Shown piece by piece: positions 1 through 7,488 of a stretch of 25,008 nt of DNA. The translations under genes and the position numbers were made by a program. Under the pieces are notes generated by a model. The model saw only the letters and a list, made by a program, of their open reading frames with translations, was not told the DNA's origin and did no database searches. The stretch lies in NCBI GenBank assembly GCA_035468285.1, contig DATISY010000076.1:1-25008 (forward strand). The letters are read 5' to 3'. The DNA is from PALSA-555 sp035468285. Its GTDB lineage: Bacteria; Actinomycetota; Acidimicrobiia; IMCC26256; PALSA-555. Each line of letters starts with the position of its first letter. The stretch's first letter is position 1.

Positions 1-640
1 GCGGTTCAACGAGCTGAGCCCCGCCGGTCACCTGTTCGACGACGTCGTGCACAAGTACGCGATGGCGCTGTGGCTGTTTCCCGAGGCGATCCGCAGCGTC
101 CAGGCCGTCGTGCGCCAGGGCCCGCTCTTCTTCGAGGCTCCCACCGCCGCTATCTGGGAGTACGAGCGCGAGACGTTGCTCGGCATGATGGAAGTCACCT
201 ACGCGCCCCGCATGAACCTGCGCAGCAGCTACTACGGCGCCGACGAGTTCTTCGAGATCCAGGGCACCGACGGATTCCTCTGGGTGACTCGAGCCACCGG
301 GGAGATGCTCGACCTGCCACCGGTTCTGGTCCACCACCCAGACGGCACCCGCACCGAGTACTCCAACCTCGACAGCAGCTGGCGGGCCGGATTCCTCCAC
401 TCGTCCCACCACTTCGTCGATGCGCTGCTCGACGGTCGCACCGACCCCGAGATGACCGGCGACCTGGCGGTGAAGACGCTGCAGCTGTGCTTCGCCGTCT
501 ACCAGGCGAGCAACGAACGCCGCCCCGTCGACCCCGCAACGATCACCGGGGCGGTCTCCCCACCGTGGTGGCCCCCCGACCTCTCAGTCACGCCCCAGTT
601 CCTGGAGCGGTACGGCAACGAGCCCATCGGACCCCGCTGA
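1..640 (+). CDS. Gfo/Idh/MocA-family oxidoreductase, C-terminal part (5' truncated by window)
   Basis: The frame is open from base 2 and stops at TGA 638-640, giving about 212 visible residues. The visible start (SPAGHLFDDVVHKYAMALWLF) matches the part of this family just after the catalytic region, where a His/Lys-containing segment follows the Rossmann domain. The rest is the alpha/beta C-terminal domain used for substrate binding and oligomerisation. Family members are NAD(P)-dependent dehydrogenases of sugars, inositols and related polyols. The nucleotide-binding half lies upstream of the window, so cofactor and substrate cannot be judged. The ATG at 47 is internal. The next gene on this strand starts 287 bases downstream, so co-transcription is not implied. 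Confidence 0.85.
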   Translation, partial: RFNELSPAGHLFDDVVHKYAMALWLFPEAIRSVQAVVRQGPLFFEAPTAAIWEYERETLLGMMEVTYAPRMNLRSSYYGADEFFEIQGTDGFLWVTRATGEMLDLPPVLVHHPDGTRTEYSNLDSSWRAGFLHSSHHFVDALLDGRTDPEMTGDLAVKTLQLCFAVYQASNERRPVDPATITGAVSPPWWPPDLSVTPQFLERYGNEPIGPR

Positions 641-926
641 GCCTGGCCTTCGACCCCGAGTGACTCCCGAAAAGAACCCGTATGTGATTTAGTGGTCATG
701 GCCGTCGGGCCGGGCGTCGGCAGCGGTGCGAGCACCCGGGCCGGATTCTCCACCCGGCCCTGCACCCGATGGACTCGCTTCCCCGGTCACCCACCACTCC
801 CCCCCGGGTCGGTCGGGCGTCGGCCCCGCCGTTCAAGGACGGAGGAGAACCGGCCGATACGTCCCGGCAGGTCCCGAGGTGGGTTCCGCCCGCCCGTGGC
901 CGGTCTCGGCTGGGAGCGATGCGGTG
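641..926. other. intergenic region between oxidoreductase and lipase
   Basis: There is no convincing gene here. Bases 660-700 are locally less GC-rich and could hold a promoter for the lipase gene, but no clear -35/-10 pair was found. A purine-rich stretch at 836-847 (AAGGACGGAGGAG) looks like a strong ribosome binding site, but no ATG, GTG or TTG lies at the right distance. The nearest in-frame candidate, GTG 879, is 31 bases beyond it. Confidence 0.4.
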
Positions 927-2120
927 ATGCGTGCGCACAACTGGTCCCGTCTCGGGGCCCTGGTGGGGGTCGTCGCCGTCGCCGTCGCGGCCGTCGCGGC
1001 CACCGCCGGTGGGTCCCCGGGACCGAGACTGCCCCGCCAGGCGCCCACCGGCGACGCGTTCTACCGCCCCAACACCCTGCGGTCCGGTCGTCCCGGCGAC
1101 GTGATCTGGGCCGCGCCGATCATCAGCCCGGCCGGGTCGCGGGGCTGGAAGATGCTGTACCACTCCCAAGCCCTCGACGGCCACGACATCGCGGTGTCGG
1201 GTGTCGTCGTCGTCCCGACCGCGAAGGCCCCGCCCTCGGGCCGGCCCGTCATCAGCTGGGCCCACGGCACGCACGGCCTCGCCGACGCCTGCGCGCCCTC
1301 GAAGGCGCTCGACGTCGCGTACCGGATCCCGGGCATCAAGGACTTCATCCGCCAGGGCGACATCGTGGTCGCCACGGACTACGAAGGGCTCGGCACGCCA
1401 GGCGAGCACCCGTACCTCGTCGGGGAGAGCGAAGCCCGCGGGGTGCTCGACATCGTCCGGGCCGTCCGGCAGATGCCTGACAGCGGAGCCAGCGCCACCA
1501 CCCTCGTCTACGGCCACTCCCAAGGGGGACAAGCCGCGCTCTTCGCGGGCCAGATCAGCCCGAGCTACGCGCCCGAGCTACACATCGCGGGCGTCGTCGC
1601 CGTCGCGCCGGTCGCGGACGTCAGCGCGATGGTCCCGATGGCGACCACGGTCCCGGTCCTTCTCGGCTACGACGTCATGACCGCGGTCGGGTTCCGGGCG
1701 GCGTACCCCAACGTGGATCTCACCGCGGTGCTCGGGCCCGCGGTGCTGAGCCACCTCAATGTGGTCGACCAGCGGTGCAGCGACGACGTCGTCGACTTCT
1801 TCGCGCAGTACCCGCCCGCCCAGGTCGTCGCCCACGACCCGCTCGACGTCCCCGTCCTGGCCCAGCTGCTCCAGCAGAGCACCGCCGGGTACGTGCACAC
1901 CGCCGCACCCCAGTTCATCGTGCAAGGCGACAAGGACCTGCTCGTCCCGAAGACCGTGACCGACCGGTACATCCAACGTGCGTGCGGACAAGGCGACCAG
2001 CTCGTCTACCGCGTCTATCCCGGCCTCGATCACATCACCGCCCGCGACGTCTCGGTCCCCGACGTCGAGGCGTGGCTCACCGCCCGGCTGGACGGCCAGG
2101 CCGCCCCGTCGTCCTGCTAA
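927..2120 (+). CDS. secreted alpha/beta hydrolase, secretory lipase (LIP) family
   Basis: A 397-residue exported hydrolase, probably acting on esters or triacylglycerols outside the membrane. Residues 7-28 form a hydrophobic Ala/Val segment after a basic start, consistent with a signal peptide or anchor. The nucleophile elbow is GHSQGG with Ser198. The acid is in GDKD (D335 or D337) and the base is His369 in GLDHI, so the alpha/beta-hydrolase triad is complete and in order. The HGTHG motif near 113-117 probably forms the oxyanion hole. Length and motif order fit the LIP family of secretory lipases, whose characterised members are mostly fungal and actinobacterial; substrate cannot be inferred. 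ATG 927 is chosen because it directly precedes the signal-like segment; GTG 924 and GTG 879 are in-frame alternatives. A GGGAG at about 912 is a weak ribosome binding site. Confidence 0.82.
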   Translation: MRAHNWSRLGALVGVVAVAVAAVAATAGGSPGPRLPRQAPTGDAFYRPNTLRSGRPGDVIWAAPIISPAGSRGWKMLYHSQALDGHDIAVSGVVVVPTAKAPPSGRPVISWAHGTHGLADACAPSKALDVAYRIPGIKDFIRQGDIVVATDYEGLGTPGEHPYLVGESEARGVLDIVRAVRQMPDSGASATTLVYGHSQGGQAALFAGQISPSYAPELHIAGVVAVAPVADVSAMVPMATTVPVLLGYDVMTAVGFRAAYPNVDLTAVLGPAVLSHLNVVDQRCSDDVVDFFAQYPPAQVVAHDPLDVPVLAQLLQQSTAGYVHTAAPQFIVQGDKDLLVPKTVTDRYIQRACGQGDQLVYRVYPGLDHITARDVSVPDVEAWLTARLDGQAAPSSC

Positions 2121-2133
2121 GGCGGACCCCGCC
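2121..2133. terminator. short GC hairpin after lipase gene
   Basis: GGCGG and CCGCC separated by 3 bases start immediately after the TAA of the lipase gene, in the 28-base gap between two convergent genes. The stem has only 5 bp and no T-tract follows, so this is a weak terminator candidate. Confidence 0.3.
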
Positions 2134-2148
2134 GACCCGGTCCCAGCA

Positions 2149-2820
2149 TCACGACACCGCCGCGACCGGCTGGGTCCGCGAGGTCGACGCCCGGCGCACC
2201 ATCAGCACCACCTCGTCGTCACCCACCGAGTGGCGAGCCACCGTCTCGAACTGCAGCCGCCGCTCATAGAGCCGCACCAGGGACCGGGCCCGGCGGCCCC
2301 CTCGGGTCCCTTGCACGGTCAACGCCAATGTCACCCGGGTGCCGATGGCGTCGAGGACCTCCGCCGCGAACGCCACGCCGGCGCCGGGCTCCCGAGCGGC
2401 GAATTCTCCCACCAGGATCGCGTCAGGGGCGTCCCGGCGAAGCGTTGCCGTCAACCACAGCAGCCGACGAAGGCGGCTCCGGTGCATCGCCGCCACCGCC
2501 ACGAGACCGGTGGTCGCCACGACCACCGACTTGGGCAGGCGCGGCGCGGCCCACGCACCCACCACCGCGATCGCGACGATCGCGCCCAACCGGGTGCCGC
2601 CCACGCCGATGACCGCGGTGCGATCCCGATTGATGATCGCCCGACTGAGGAACGTCAACCGGAACCAGTTGACGACCACACCGAGCGGGCCGCCCCCCGA
2701 GGCGCCCGCGCGAGCCGGGAAGCCCTCCGACACGATCGCCGCGGCCTGCCACGCGCTCCGCCGATCGACCATCTCGGCGATGCCGCCGGTCGCTTCGACG
2801 AGCTCATCGACGCGGCCCAC
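2149..2820 (-). CDS. hypothetical membrane protein
   Basis: A 223-residue protein not recognised as a known family. Two adjacent hydrophobic stretches (around residues 75-95 and 97-112) suggest a membrane hairpin. The C-terminal third, from about residue 115, is mixed polar sequence with an Arg-rich stretch (GTRGGRRARS) and may be a soluble cytoplasmic domain. The start is GTG 2820; no good ribosome binding site is visible, and an internal ATG (MVDRRSAW) about 16 codons later is an alternative. It lies downstream of the HD-GYP-like gene on the same strand with a 99-base gap that contains a hairpin, so shared transcription is uncertain. The codon pattern is typical of the window, supporting a real gene. 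Confidence 0.55.
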   Translation of the reverse strand: MGRVDELVEATGGIAEMVDRRSAWQAAAIVSEGFPARAGASGGGPLGVVVNWFRLTFLSRAIINRDRTAVIGVGGTRLGAIVAIAVVGAWAAPRLPKSVVVATTGLVAVAAMHRSRLRRLLWLTATLRRDAPDAILVGEFAAREPGAGVAFAAEVLDAIGTRVTLALTVQGTRGGRRARSLVRLYERRLQFETVARHSVGDDEVVLMVRRASTSRTQPVAAVS

Positions 2821-2830
2821 GACGGGAGTC

Positions 2831-2849
2831 TCGCACGTCCGATGTGCGA
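2831..2849. terminator. inverted repeat between HD-GYP-like gene and downstream hypothetical
   Basis: TCGCAC (2831-2836) and GTGCGA (2844-2849) form a perfect 6-bp stem with a 7-base loop. On the minus strand it falls after the stop of the HD-GYP-like gene and just before the next start. It could be a terminator or an operator-like dyad; there is no T-run. Confidence 0.35.
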
Positions 2850-2919
2850 TCTCGTCACAATCCGGCGACCACCGTCGCGTGGTCGGGAGCCGATCGCGCT
2901 CAGGTCGCGCGCGTCGCCC

Positions 2920-4245
2920 TCAGGCCGACGTCTCGGGGGCGAGGTCGCCGAGCCCGGCGGACCCGACACCCACCACCGGGGGTGGTACCTCGAAGTGCGC
3001 CATCGCTGCGACCGCTTCAACCCCGGCTCCGTACCGCTCACCGCGCCGCTCGAGGACCCGCAGCAACGCCGCGACGCACTCTCGGTCGAACTGCTGGCCG
3101 GCGTGCGACTCGAGCTCGGCCACCGCGTCCTCCTGGGGCATCGCCCGCCGGTACGCGCGGCTCGACGTCATCGCGTCGAACGCGTCCGCGACGTGGATGA
3201 TCCGGCTCTCGAGCGGCGCATCGAGCCCTTCGCCGACGATCGCGGCCGCGCACGGTGCCAGCGCCTCGATCTGGCGGACCAGCTGGACGCTGATCGGCTC
3301 GTGCCGGCGGACCTGCTCGTACTCCGAGGGGGTCAGCTTCCCAGGCTTGTTCAAGAGCCGGTTCGGGACGGTGAGCTTCCCGATGTCGTGCATCAACGCG
3401 GCGTCGTGGAGGCGGCGGAGCCGCCCTGGGGAGAAGCCCAGCTCGGCCCCGATGTAGGTGGAGAACTGCGCCACCCGGGCCACATGCCCGCCGGTGTAGG
3501 GGTCCTTGGATTCGAGGGCATGCACGAGCACCTCGAGCGTCGCCTCGTGCTGCTCGCTCACCGCGAGGTACGACGCGAACGCCTGGCGGGCGGCGAGGAT
3601 CGGCGTGATGAACAAGACGACGATCAGGACCCCGTGGGCCTCGTAGAGCTGGCCGAGGAACACGCCGAGGACCGCGAAGACGACGATCTCGAAGTCGGCG
3701 AAGCCCCACAGCTCCTTGAACTGGGACCGCAGCGACCCGCCGTCGCGGAGCCGGATCGCGACGGACAGCAGCACGATGTCGACGAGCCAGTACGCCACGG
3801 CGGCGGCGACGGCGCCGAAGAGGATGACGAGCACACCGGAGTGGGTCCCGCCGGTGAGCGCGAGCGCAGCGGCGAGGGTGGACAGGCCCAGCGTCCCGAT
3901 GTTGAACGCCAAGCGGCGCCAGTCCCGTTGGCGGACGTGGTGCCAGTAGATGCCGCCGGCCATCCCGACCAGGAGCGGCCCGAGCAGCGGCGCGCTGTCG
4001 CGGAACACGAACACCGCAGCGAGCGAGATCATCACCGAGGCCGACACCGACGAGCCGTTCGGCAGCCGGACGATGACGTGCTCCGCGAAGGTGCACAGCG
4101 CAGCGAGGAGGAGCAGCGACCCGATGGCCGGGTGCTCACCGTTCAGCGCGAGTGGCACCGCGACACCGACCGCCACCACGAACGGGGCGGTCAACCAGGC
4201 GCTCAACGCGCGGGAGAACGTGGGTTGCTCGGTCTCGCTGTTCAT
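2920..4245 (-). CDS. membrane HD-GYP-like phosphohydrolase lacking the GYP loop
   Basis: A 441-residue protein. The N-terminal half (about 15-225) has six to eight hydrophobic segments resembling a MASE-type membrane sensor module. The C-terminal half is an HD domain of the HD-GYP subfamily: ESKDPYTGGHVARVA near 245-259, MHDIGKLTVPNRLLNKPGKL near 285-304 with the H286-D287 pair, RRHEP near 314-318, ADAFDAMTSSRAYR near 353-366, and GQQFD near 383-387. HD-GYP proteins are typically cyclic-di-GMP phosphodiesterases with two or three metals. Here the HHExxDGxGYP segment expected near residue 335 is absent: the protein runs from AAIVGEG straight to LDAPLESRI. That removes two metal-ligand histidines and the signature, so activity may be lost or altered. 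The gene follows a 30-residue peptide gene (63-base gap) and probably shares its transcript. A GGAG lies about 10 bases before ATG 4245. Confidence 0.85.
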   Translation of the reverse strand: MNSETEQPTFSRALSAWLTAPFVVAVGVAVPLALNGEHPAIGSLLLLAALCTFAEHVIVRLPNGSSVSASVMISLAAVFVFRDSAPLLGPLLVGMAGGIYWHHVRQRDWRRLAFNIGTLGLSTLAAALALTGGTHSGVLVILFGAVAAAVAYWLVDIVLLSVAIRLRDGGSLRSQFKELWGFADFEIVVFAVLGVFLGQLYEAHGVLIVVLFITPILAARQAFASYLAVSEQHEATLEVLVHALESKDPYTGGHVARVAQFSTYIGAELGFSPGRLRRLHDAALMHDIGKLTVPNRLLNKPGKLTPSEYEQVRRHEPISVQLVRQIEALAPCAAAIVGEGLDAPLESRIIHVADAFDAMTSSRAYRRAMPQEDAVAELESHAGQQFDRECVAALLRVLERRGERYGAGVEAVAAMAHFEVPPPVVGVGSAGLGDLAPETSA

Positions 4246-4308
4246 GTGGCGGTGTCGGCGCTCCGAGCCGCGGGGGCAAGATCCCGGGAGGTCAGGTGTG
4301 GGTCGGGA

Positions 4309-4401
4309 TTATTTGAAGGTCCGGCCGGCTCCACCGGCAAGCACCACCGCAGCGATACTTGAACCGATTAGAGCGACGCGGGCAATTGCACGCTTGCTCA
4401 C
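4309..4401 (-). CDS. 30-residue hydrophobic peptide upstream of HD-GYP-like gene
   Basis: A GTG-started ORF of 30 codons plus TAA. The ribosome binding site is a perfect AAGGAGG (complement of 4411-4417) with a 9-base spacer, the best in the window. The peptide has a basic N-terminus (SKRAIARVALIGSS), one short hydrophobic core (IAAVVLAGGAG) and ends RTFK. It could be a single-pass membrane peptide, a truncated signal-like peptide, or a leader peptide controlling the downstream HD-GYP-like gene, which begins 63 bases after the stop. No known family is assigned. The bases are less GC-rich than in neighbouring genes (codons ATT, CTA, TCA, AGT), which is unusual here. The exceptional ribosome binding site argues for translation; function is unknown. 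Confidence 0.6.
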   Translation of the reverse strand: MSKRAIARVALIGSSIAAVVLAGGAGRTFK

Positions 4402-4560
4402 GACGCACCCCCTCCTTCCGACCGAGCTGATGCCGACCTGCGCTAAGGGGTCGCACCGCTACACGCTCCGCTGTGAAGTTGGGGGCTGGTTAGGCCCTGT
4501 GCTCTCTCGACCCGGGACCCTGCCCTCGCGGCCCGGAGGAGCCTCCCTTCGTTACAACAA
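4402..4560 (-). promoter_or_regulatory. long 5' leader of peptide/HD-GYP-like operon, possibly structured
   Basis: On the minus strand about 150 bases separate a possible promoter from the peptide gene. They contain several inverted repeats. One folds as TGC-GACC / GGTC-G-GCA around a 10-base loop (about 4430-4455). Another is GGAGG-CT-CCTCC (around 4535-4546). A run reading AGCACAGGGCCTAACC (about 4488-4503) only loosely recalls the start of the GEMM cyclic-di-GMP riboswitch; the rest of that consensus is not seen. This may be a cis-regulatory RNA, but no known class can be assigned by eye. Confidence 0.35.
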
Positions 4561-4582
4561 CAACAAGAACCCCAATTGTCAC
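4554..4582 (-). promoter_or_regulatory. possible promoter of peptide/HD-GYP-like operon
   Basis: This is an AT-rich island in very GC-rich DNA. On the minus strand GTGACA (complement of 4577-4582) resembles a -35 box and is followed, after a GTT/TTG trinucleotide repeat, by TTGTAAC. The spacing to a -10-like hexamer (TGTTGT at 17, TGTAAC at 20 bases) is not ideal. The element is placed correctly for the leader and peptide gene. Confidence 0.3.
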
Positions 4583-4732
4583 GCGTTCGTGCGTCGAGGG
4601 CAACCCCCTCGATCTGGCCCGACCACGCTCCGCGCGAACGCCGGGAGGCGGCGAGCCGCGTAAGGGCCGTGCGGGCGGGGGGATGGCCCCCGGGTCAGAT
4701 TCTCGGTGGTCCCAGGCCCCGATGGAGGTGGG
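4583..4732. other. intergenic region upstream of broken SRPBCC gene
   Basis: No gene or recognisable promoter is seen here. The region separates the divergent peptide/HD-GYP operon (minus) from the frameshifted SRPBCC gene (plus). Its only clear signal is GGAGGTG just before ATG 4733. Confidence 0.4.
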
Positions 4733-5461
4733 ATGCAACAGCTCAGGGCGGAGACGCTGGCGTTCCTCACCACCGCGCCGGTGCGTCTCGAGTTCGCCGA
4801 GCCGGTGGCAGCACCGGCCGCCCCGGGTCTTCGCCGCGATCAGCGCCGACCCCTCGACGTGGACAGGGTTTCCCGGGCTCGACGAAGGCAGGTACGAGGC
4901 CCCGGCCCTCAGGGCGTCGGATCGCGAGGCCAGGTCCGGATGGGCGACGACGTCTACCGGGAGACGATCCTGGCCTGGGAGGGACGGGCCCGCTGGGCGT
5001 ACCGCGTCGACGACACGACGGTCGACTTCCTCGACGCGCTGGCCGAGGACTGGGTCATCGAGGATCACGCCGACACTGCAGTGGTCCATCGGACCTTTGC
5101 GATCGATCCCCGACCGCCGATGCGCGAGGCCATCGAAGACGCCGGCGTCGTGATCGGCGCCGTCTTCCACGACGCGATGGTGTCGCTCTCCGGGCATCTG
5201 GCGGCGCGGTCCTCGACCGCGCGAGCGCGTCAGGTCCCGAGCGCCCCGGCGGGCACCGAGCCCATCCGGCCGGCTTCGAAGTCGTCGAGCGCCTGGGCGA
5301 TCTCGGCTTCGGTGTTCATCACGAACGGCCCGTACCAGGCGACGGGCTCGCGGATCGGCCGCCCCCCGAGGATGAGGACGTCGAGGTTTGGCGCGCGCTC
5401 CTCAGGGCTGGCGTCGGCGGCGACGGTGATCGTGTCTCCCGGCCCGAAGACGGCCAGCTGA
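4733..5461 (+). pseudogene. SRPBCC (START-like) family gene with two compensating frameshifts
   Basis: Start ATG 4733 follows GGAGGTGG. The first frame encodes MQQLRAETLAFLTT and ends as family sequence near 4820. Family sequence then continues in the +1 frame (RVFAAISADPSTW, FPGLDEGRYEAP) until about 4906. It returns to the first frame (GVGSRGQVRMGDDVYRETI, WAYRVDD, AEDWVIED, FAIDPRP) and runs to FHDAMVSLSGHLAAR. Removing one C from the CCCC run at 4821-4824 and adding one C to the CCC run at 4906-4908 restores one continuous protein. SRPBCC proteins bind hydrophobic ligands or act in polyketide and lipid metabolism. No stop follows the domain end; the frame stays open to 5461, 232 bases antisense into the pirin gene. 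This is either real decay or a pair of homopolymer errors in the sequence. Confidence 0.75.
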
Positions 5462-6195
5462 CCGGTCCGGAGAGGCCGCCGGTCGGCGCCGACCGTGCCG
5501 CGGCCGCTCAGCGCGTAGCCGCGCGCGTTGAACGCCGGGTCCCACGGGAGGGTGAGCTCGGCGCCGGGGTTGAGCGTGGCGTGCGCAACGGCGATCGGTG
5601 TGTGGGTCGAGCCGGGCCCGGCGTGGCCGGCCACGTCCCCGGCGATGAGCCGCACGAGGACGCCACCGTCCTCGCTGCGCACGAGGGTGACTCGGTCGGC
5701 GCCGAGGTCTTGATACCGGGGCGGGACCCATTTCTGCGCGGCAGGGAGGTTCACCCAGAGTTGCACCCCGTGGAAGAGGCCACCGCTGGCGACGAGTTCT
5801 TCCGGTGGCGTCTCGATGTGGAGGATGCCTGACCCGGCGGTCATCCACTGGGTCGCCCCGTTGGAGATCAGACCCCCGCCCCCAGTGGAGTCCTGGTGCT
5901 GGAAGGTGCCGTCGAGCATGTAGGTGACGGTCTCGAACCCCCGGTGGGGATGCCACGGCGTGCCCTTCGGCTCGCCGGGGGCGTATTCGATCGCGCCCAT
6001 CTGGTCCATGTGCACAAACGGGTCGAGCAGCGCGGCGTCGACACCGGCGAAGGCTCGCCGGACAGGGAAGCCCAGCCCTTCGTGACCCGACGGCGCCGTC
6101 GTGACGGAGACGACCGGTCGCGGTCGGGTCCTGGCCGGGTCCGGTGGGGTGATCGCCGGGACTCGAAGCGGGTCCTCAACGGTGACGGCGGGCAT
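5230..6195 (-). CDS. pirin family protein
   Basis: A 321-residue bicupin protein. The N-terminal cupin carries the pirin metal site: HPHRGFETV (His82, His84) and GSGILHIETP (His126, Glu128), the four ligands that hold iron in characterised pirins. The typical phrase FQHQDSTG is near 99-105. Length is slightly above the usual 230-300. Bacterial pirins include quercetin 2,3-dioxygenases and regulators of central enzymes; substrate cannot be told. Start ATG 6195 is preceded by AAGGAGG with a 4-base spacer, a strong site. It is the last of three same-strand genes after the dienelactone hydrolase, 118 bases apart, so it may have its own promoter. Its 3' end overlaps the open frame of the broken SRPBCC gene on the other strand. 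Confidence 0.9.
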   Translation of the reverse strand: MPAVTVEDPLRVPAITPPDPARTRPRPVVSVTTAPSGHEGLGFPVRRAFAGVDAALLDPFVHMDQMGAIEYAPGEPKGTPWHPHRGFETVTYMLDGTFQHQDSTGGGGLISNGATQWMTAGSGILHIETPPEELVASGGLFHGVQLWVNLPAAQKWVPPRYQDLGADRVTLVRSEDGGVLVRLIAGDVAGHAGPGSTHTPIAVAHATLNPGAELTLPWDPAFNARGYALSGRGTVGADRRPLRTGQLAVFGPGDTITVAADASPEERAPNLDVLILGGRPIREPVAWYGPFVMNTEAEIAQALDDFEAGRMGSVPAGALGT

Positions 6196-6313
6196 GGTGC
6201 CTCCTTCGGCCTGCCGACTGGGTCAGCCGACCCGGGCACGGGGTCGAGGCCGCCAGCCGATGTTCTGCTCAGTGCAACCCGGGGCGACCCGCTTTCCATC
6301 CCCGGGCGGCGGG

Positions 6314-6937
6314 TCAGCGCAGGTGCCGAGCGAAGAACGTCAGGAGTCGGGCCCACGCGTCGGCCGCGGCCGCCGGGTGGTAGCTCGGGGAGCCGTCGCG
6401 CATGAACCCGTGCTGCGCGTCGGGGTAGACGACGACGTCGTCGGGGTGATGGGCCTGGACGGCGGCGAGGTCGGCCTCGGGGATGTACTCGTCGCGACCA
6501 CCGAAGAACGCCAGGACGGGACAGGTGGGCTCGCCGAGCTCCCGGGCGACGTGCGCGCCGTAGAACGGGGCCGCGCCCGCCAGGTCGAGGTCGGCGAGTG
6601 CCGCCCGGTAGCTGATCGACCCCCCGAGGCAGAAGCCGGTGATCCCGATCTTCGCTCCGCCGAGATCGTGCAGACGGTCCCGGGCCTCGGTCAGATCGGC
6701 GAGGACCTCGTCGGGTTGGAGCGCGCCGATGAGTGTCGTGAAGTCCGCGGCCTCGCTGCCCCCGGACCGGGCGAACAGGTCCGGGGCGAGCGCGGCGTAC
6801 CCGGCGGCGGCGAGCCGCTCGCAGACACGCAACAGCTGGGGTGACATGCCGTTGCCCTCGTGGACGACGAGCACGCCGGGCCAGGGCGGGTCGCCGGCCG
6901 GCGACGCAAAGAAGAAGGGGAGCGTCCCGGTCGTCAT
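6314..6937 (-). CDS. dienelactone hydrolase family protein
   Basis: A 207-residue alpha/beta hydrolase. The nucleophile is cysteine, Cys103 in GFCLGG, as in carboxymethylenebutenolidase. Asp149 (FGGRDEYIP) and His176 (DAQHGFM) complete the triad. HEGNG at 26-30 supplies the conserved Glu27 that interacts with the Cys in the family. Length is a little under the usual 230-240. The family opens dienelactones in chloroaromatic breakdown, but many members act on other esters, and no aromatic pathway genes lie nearby. Start ATG 6937 has GAGGG 4 bases upstream. It follows the small membrane protein gene by 55 bases and precedes pirin. Confidence 0.9.
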   Translation of the reverse strand: MTTGTLPFFFASPAGDPPWPGVLVVHEGNGMSPQLLRVCERLAAAGYAALAPDLFARSGGSEAADFTTLIGALQPDEVLADLTEARDRLHDLGGAKIGITGFCLGGSISYRAALADLDLAGAAPFYGAHVARELGEPTCPVLAFFGGRDEYIPEADLAAVQAHHPDDVVVYPDAQHGFMRDGSPSYHPAAAADAWARLLTFFARHLR

Positions 6938-6992
6938 CGGCCCTCACCACCAGCCACCGCGGTGGTCTCCTGCCCGGCGACCAGCACGCCTG

Positions 6993-7358
6993 TCACCGGG
7001 GGGTCGTCTCGGTGGCGGACAGCGTCCGGGTTGCTCCGAGCCCGATCCCGGCGGTCCCGACGGTGGCGCCGAGCGCCAAGACGACCAGCGCGGGGTCAGA
7101 CGCCATGTGCACGAACGCGACGAAGATCGCCAATCCGAAGATGAGGACGCCGGCAACCGTCGGCGCCGACCGTTCGGCGCGGCGCCGAGGGTCCGCTCCC
7201 GGGGTCGCCCCGGCCGGAGACGACGCGCGGCGTCGGCGACGGTCGAGCCGCCACCCCGCGGCGAGGACGGCGGTCCCGGCGACACCGAGCAGCGCGACGA
7301 CAAGCCAGCGGATCGTCTCGTCGGGTGCGCACCCGCACCCGTGGACCCCCACAATCAC
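6993..7358 (-). CDS. small hypothetical membrane protein
   Basis: About 121 residues with three predicted membrane segments: WLVVALLGVAGTAVLAAGW (18-36), TVAGVLIFGLAIFVAFV (67-83) and ALVVLALGATVGTAGIGLG (90-108). A strongly basic loop (RLDRRRRR) follows the first segment, suggesting it is cytoplasmic. Near the start is GCGC, a Cys pair. Start GTG 7358 is chosen because GGAGG sits 5 bases upstream; GTG 7352 is also possible. It is the first of a same-strand group with dienelactone hydrolase and pirin. No family is recognised. Confidence 0.6.
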   Translation of the reverse strand: MIVGVHGCGCAPDETIRWLVVALLGVAGTAVLAAGWRLDRRRRRASSPAGATPGADPRRRAERSAPTVAGVLIFGLAIFVAFVHMASDPALVVLALGATVGTAGIGLGATRTLSATETTPR

Positions 7359-7488
7359 TCCGGCCTCCGACGTGCTGGGCTTGCGCCCATCCGGACGATA
7401 GTGGAGAGCCTCGATGCGGCCGCCGCACGCCGACCCACCGGCGGCTCGCGGCCGGGCAGAGTCGGGCTGACGCGAGGAGCACGAAGCG

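Noticed and set aside
836..847. A strong ribosome binding site (AAGGACGGAGGAG) upstream of the lipase
   Set aside because: No start codon lies 5-12 bases downstream, so it probably has no role as one.
1978..4362. A 794-codon open frame on the plus strand across the HD-GYP-like gene
   Set aside because: It is the antisense shadow of the HD-GYP-like and hypothetical genes; the composition is Arg/Asp/Glu/His/Gln-rich with no family resemblance.
4488..4503. A possible GEMM cyclic-di-GMP riboswitch start (AGCACAGGGCCTAACC)
   Set aside because: Only a few bases match, and the later conserved GACGCAAAGCC-type segment and the receptor half are not found. It is kept only as an unassigned leader.
4576..5832. 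A 418-codon plus-strand frame
   Set aside because: It runs antisense to pirin and in the wrong frame for the SRPBCC gene; no conserved motif.
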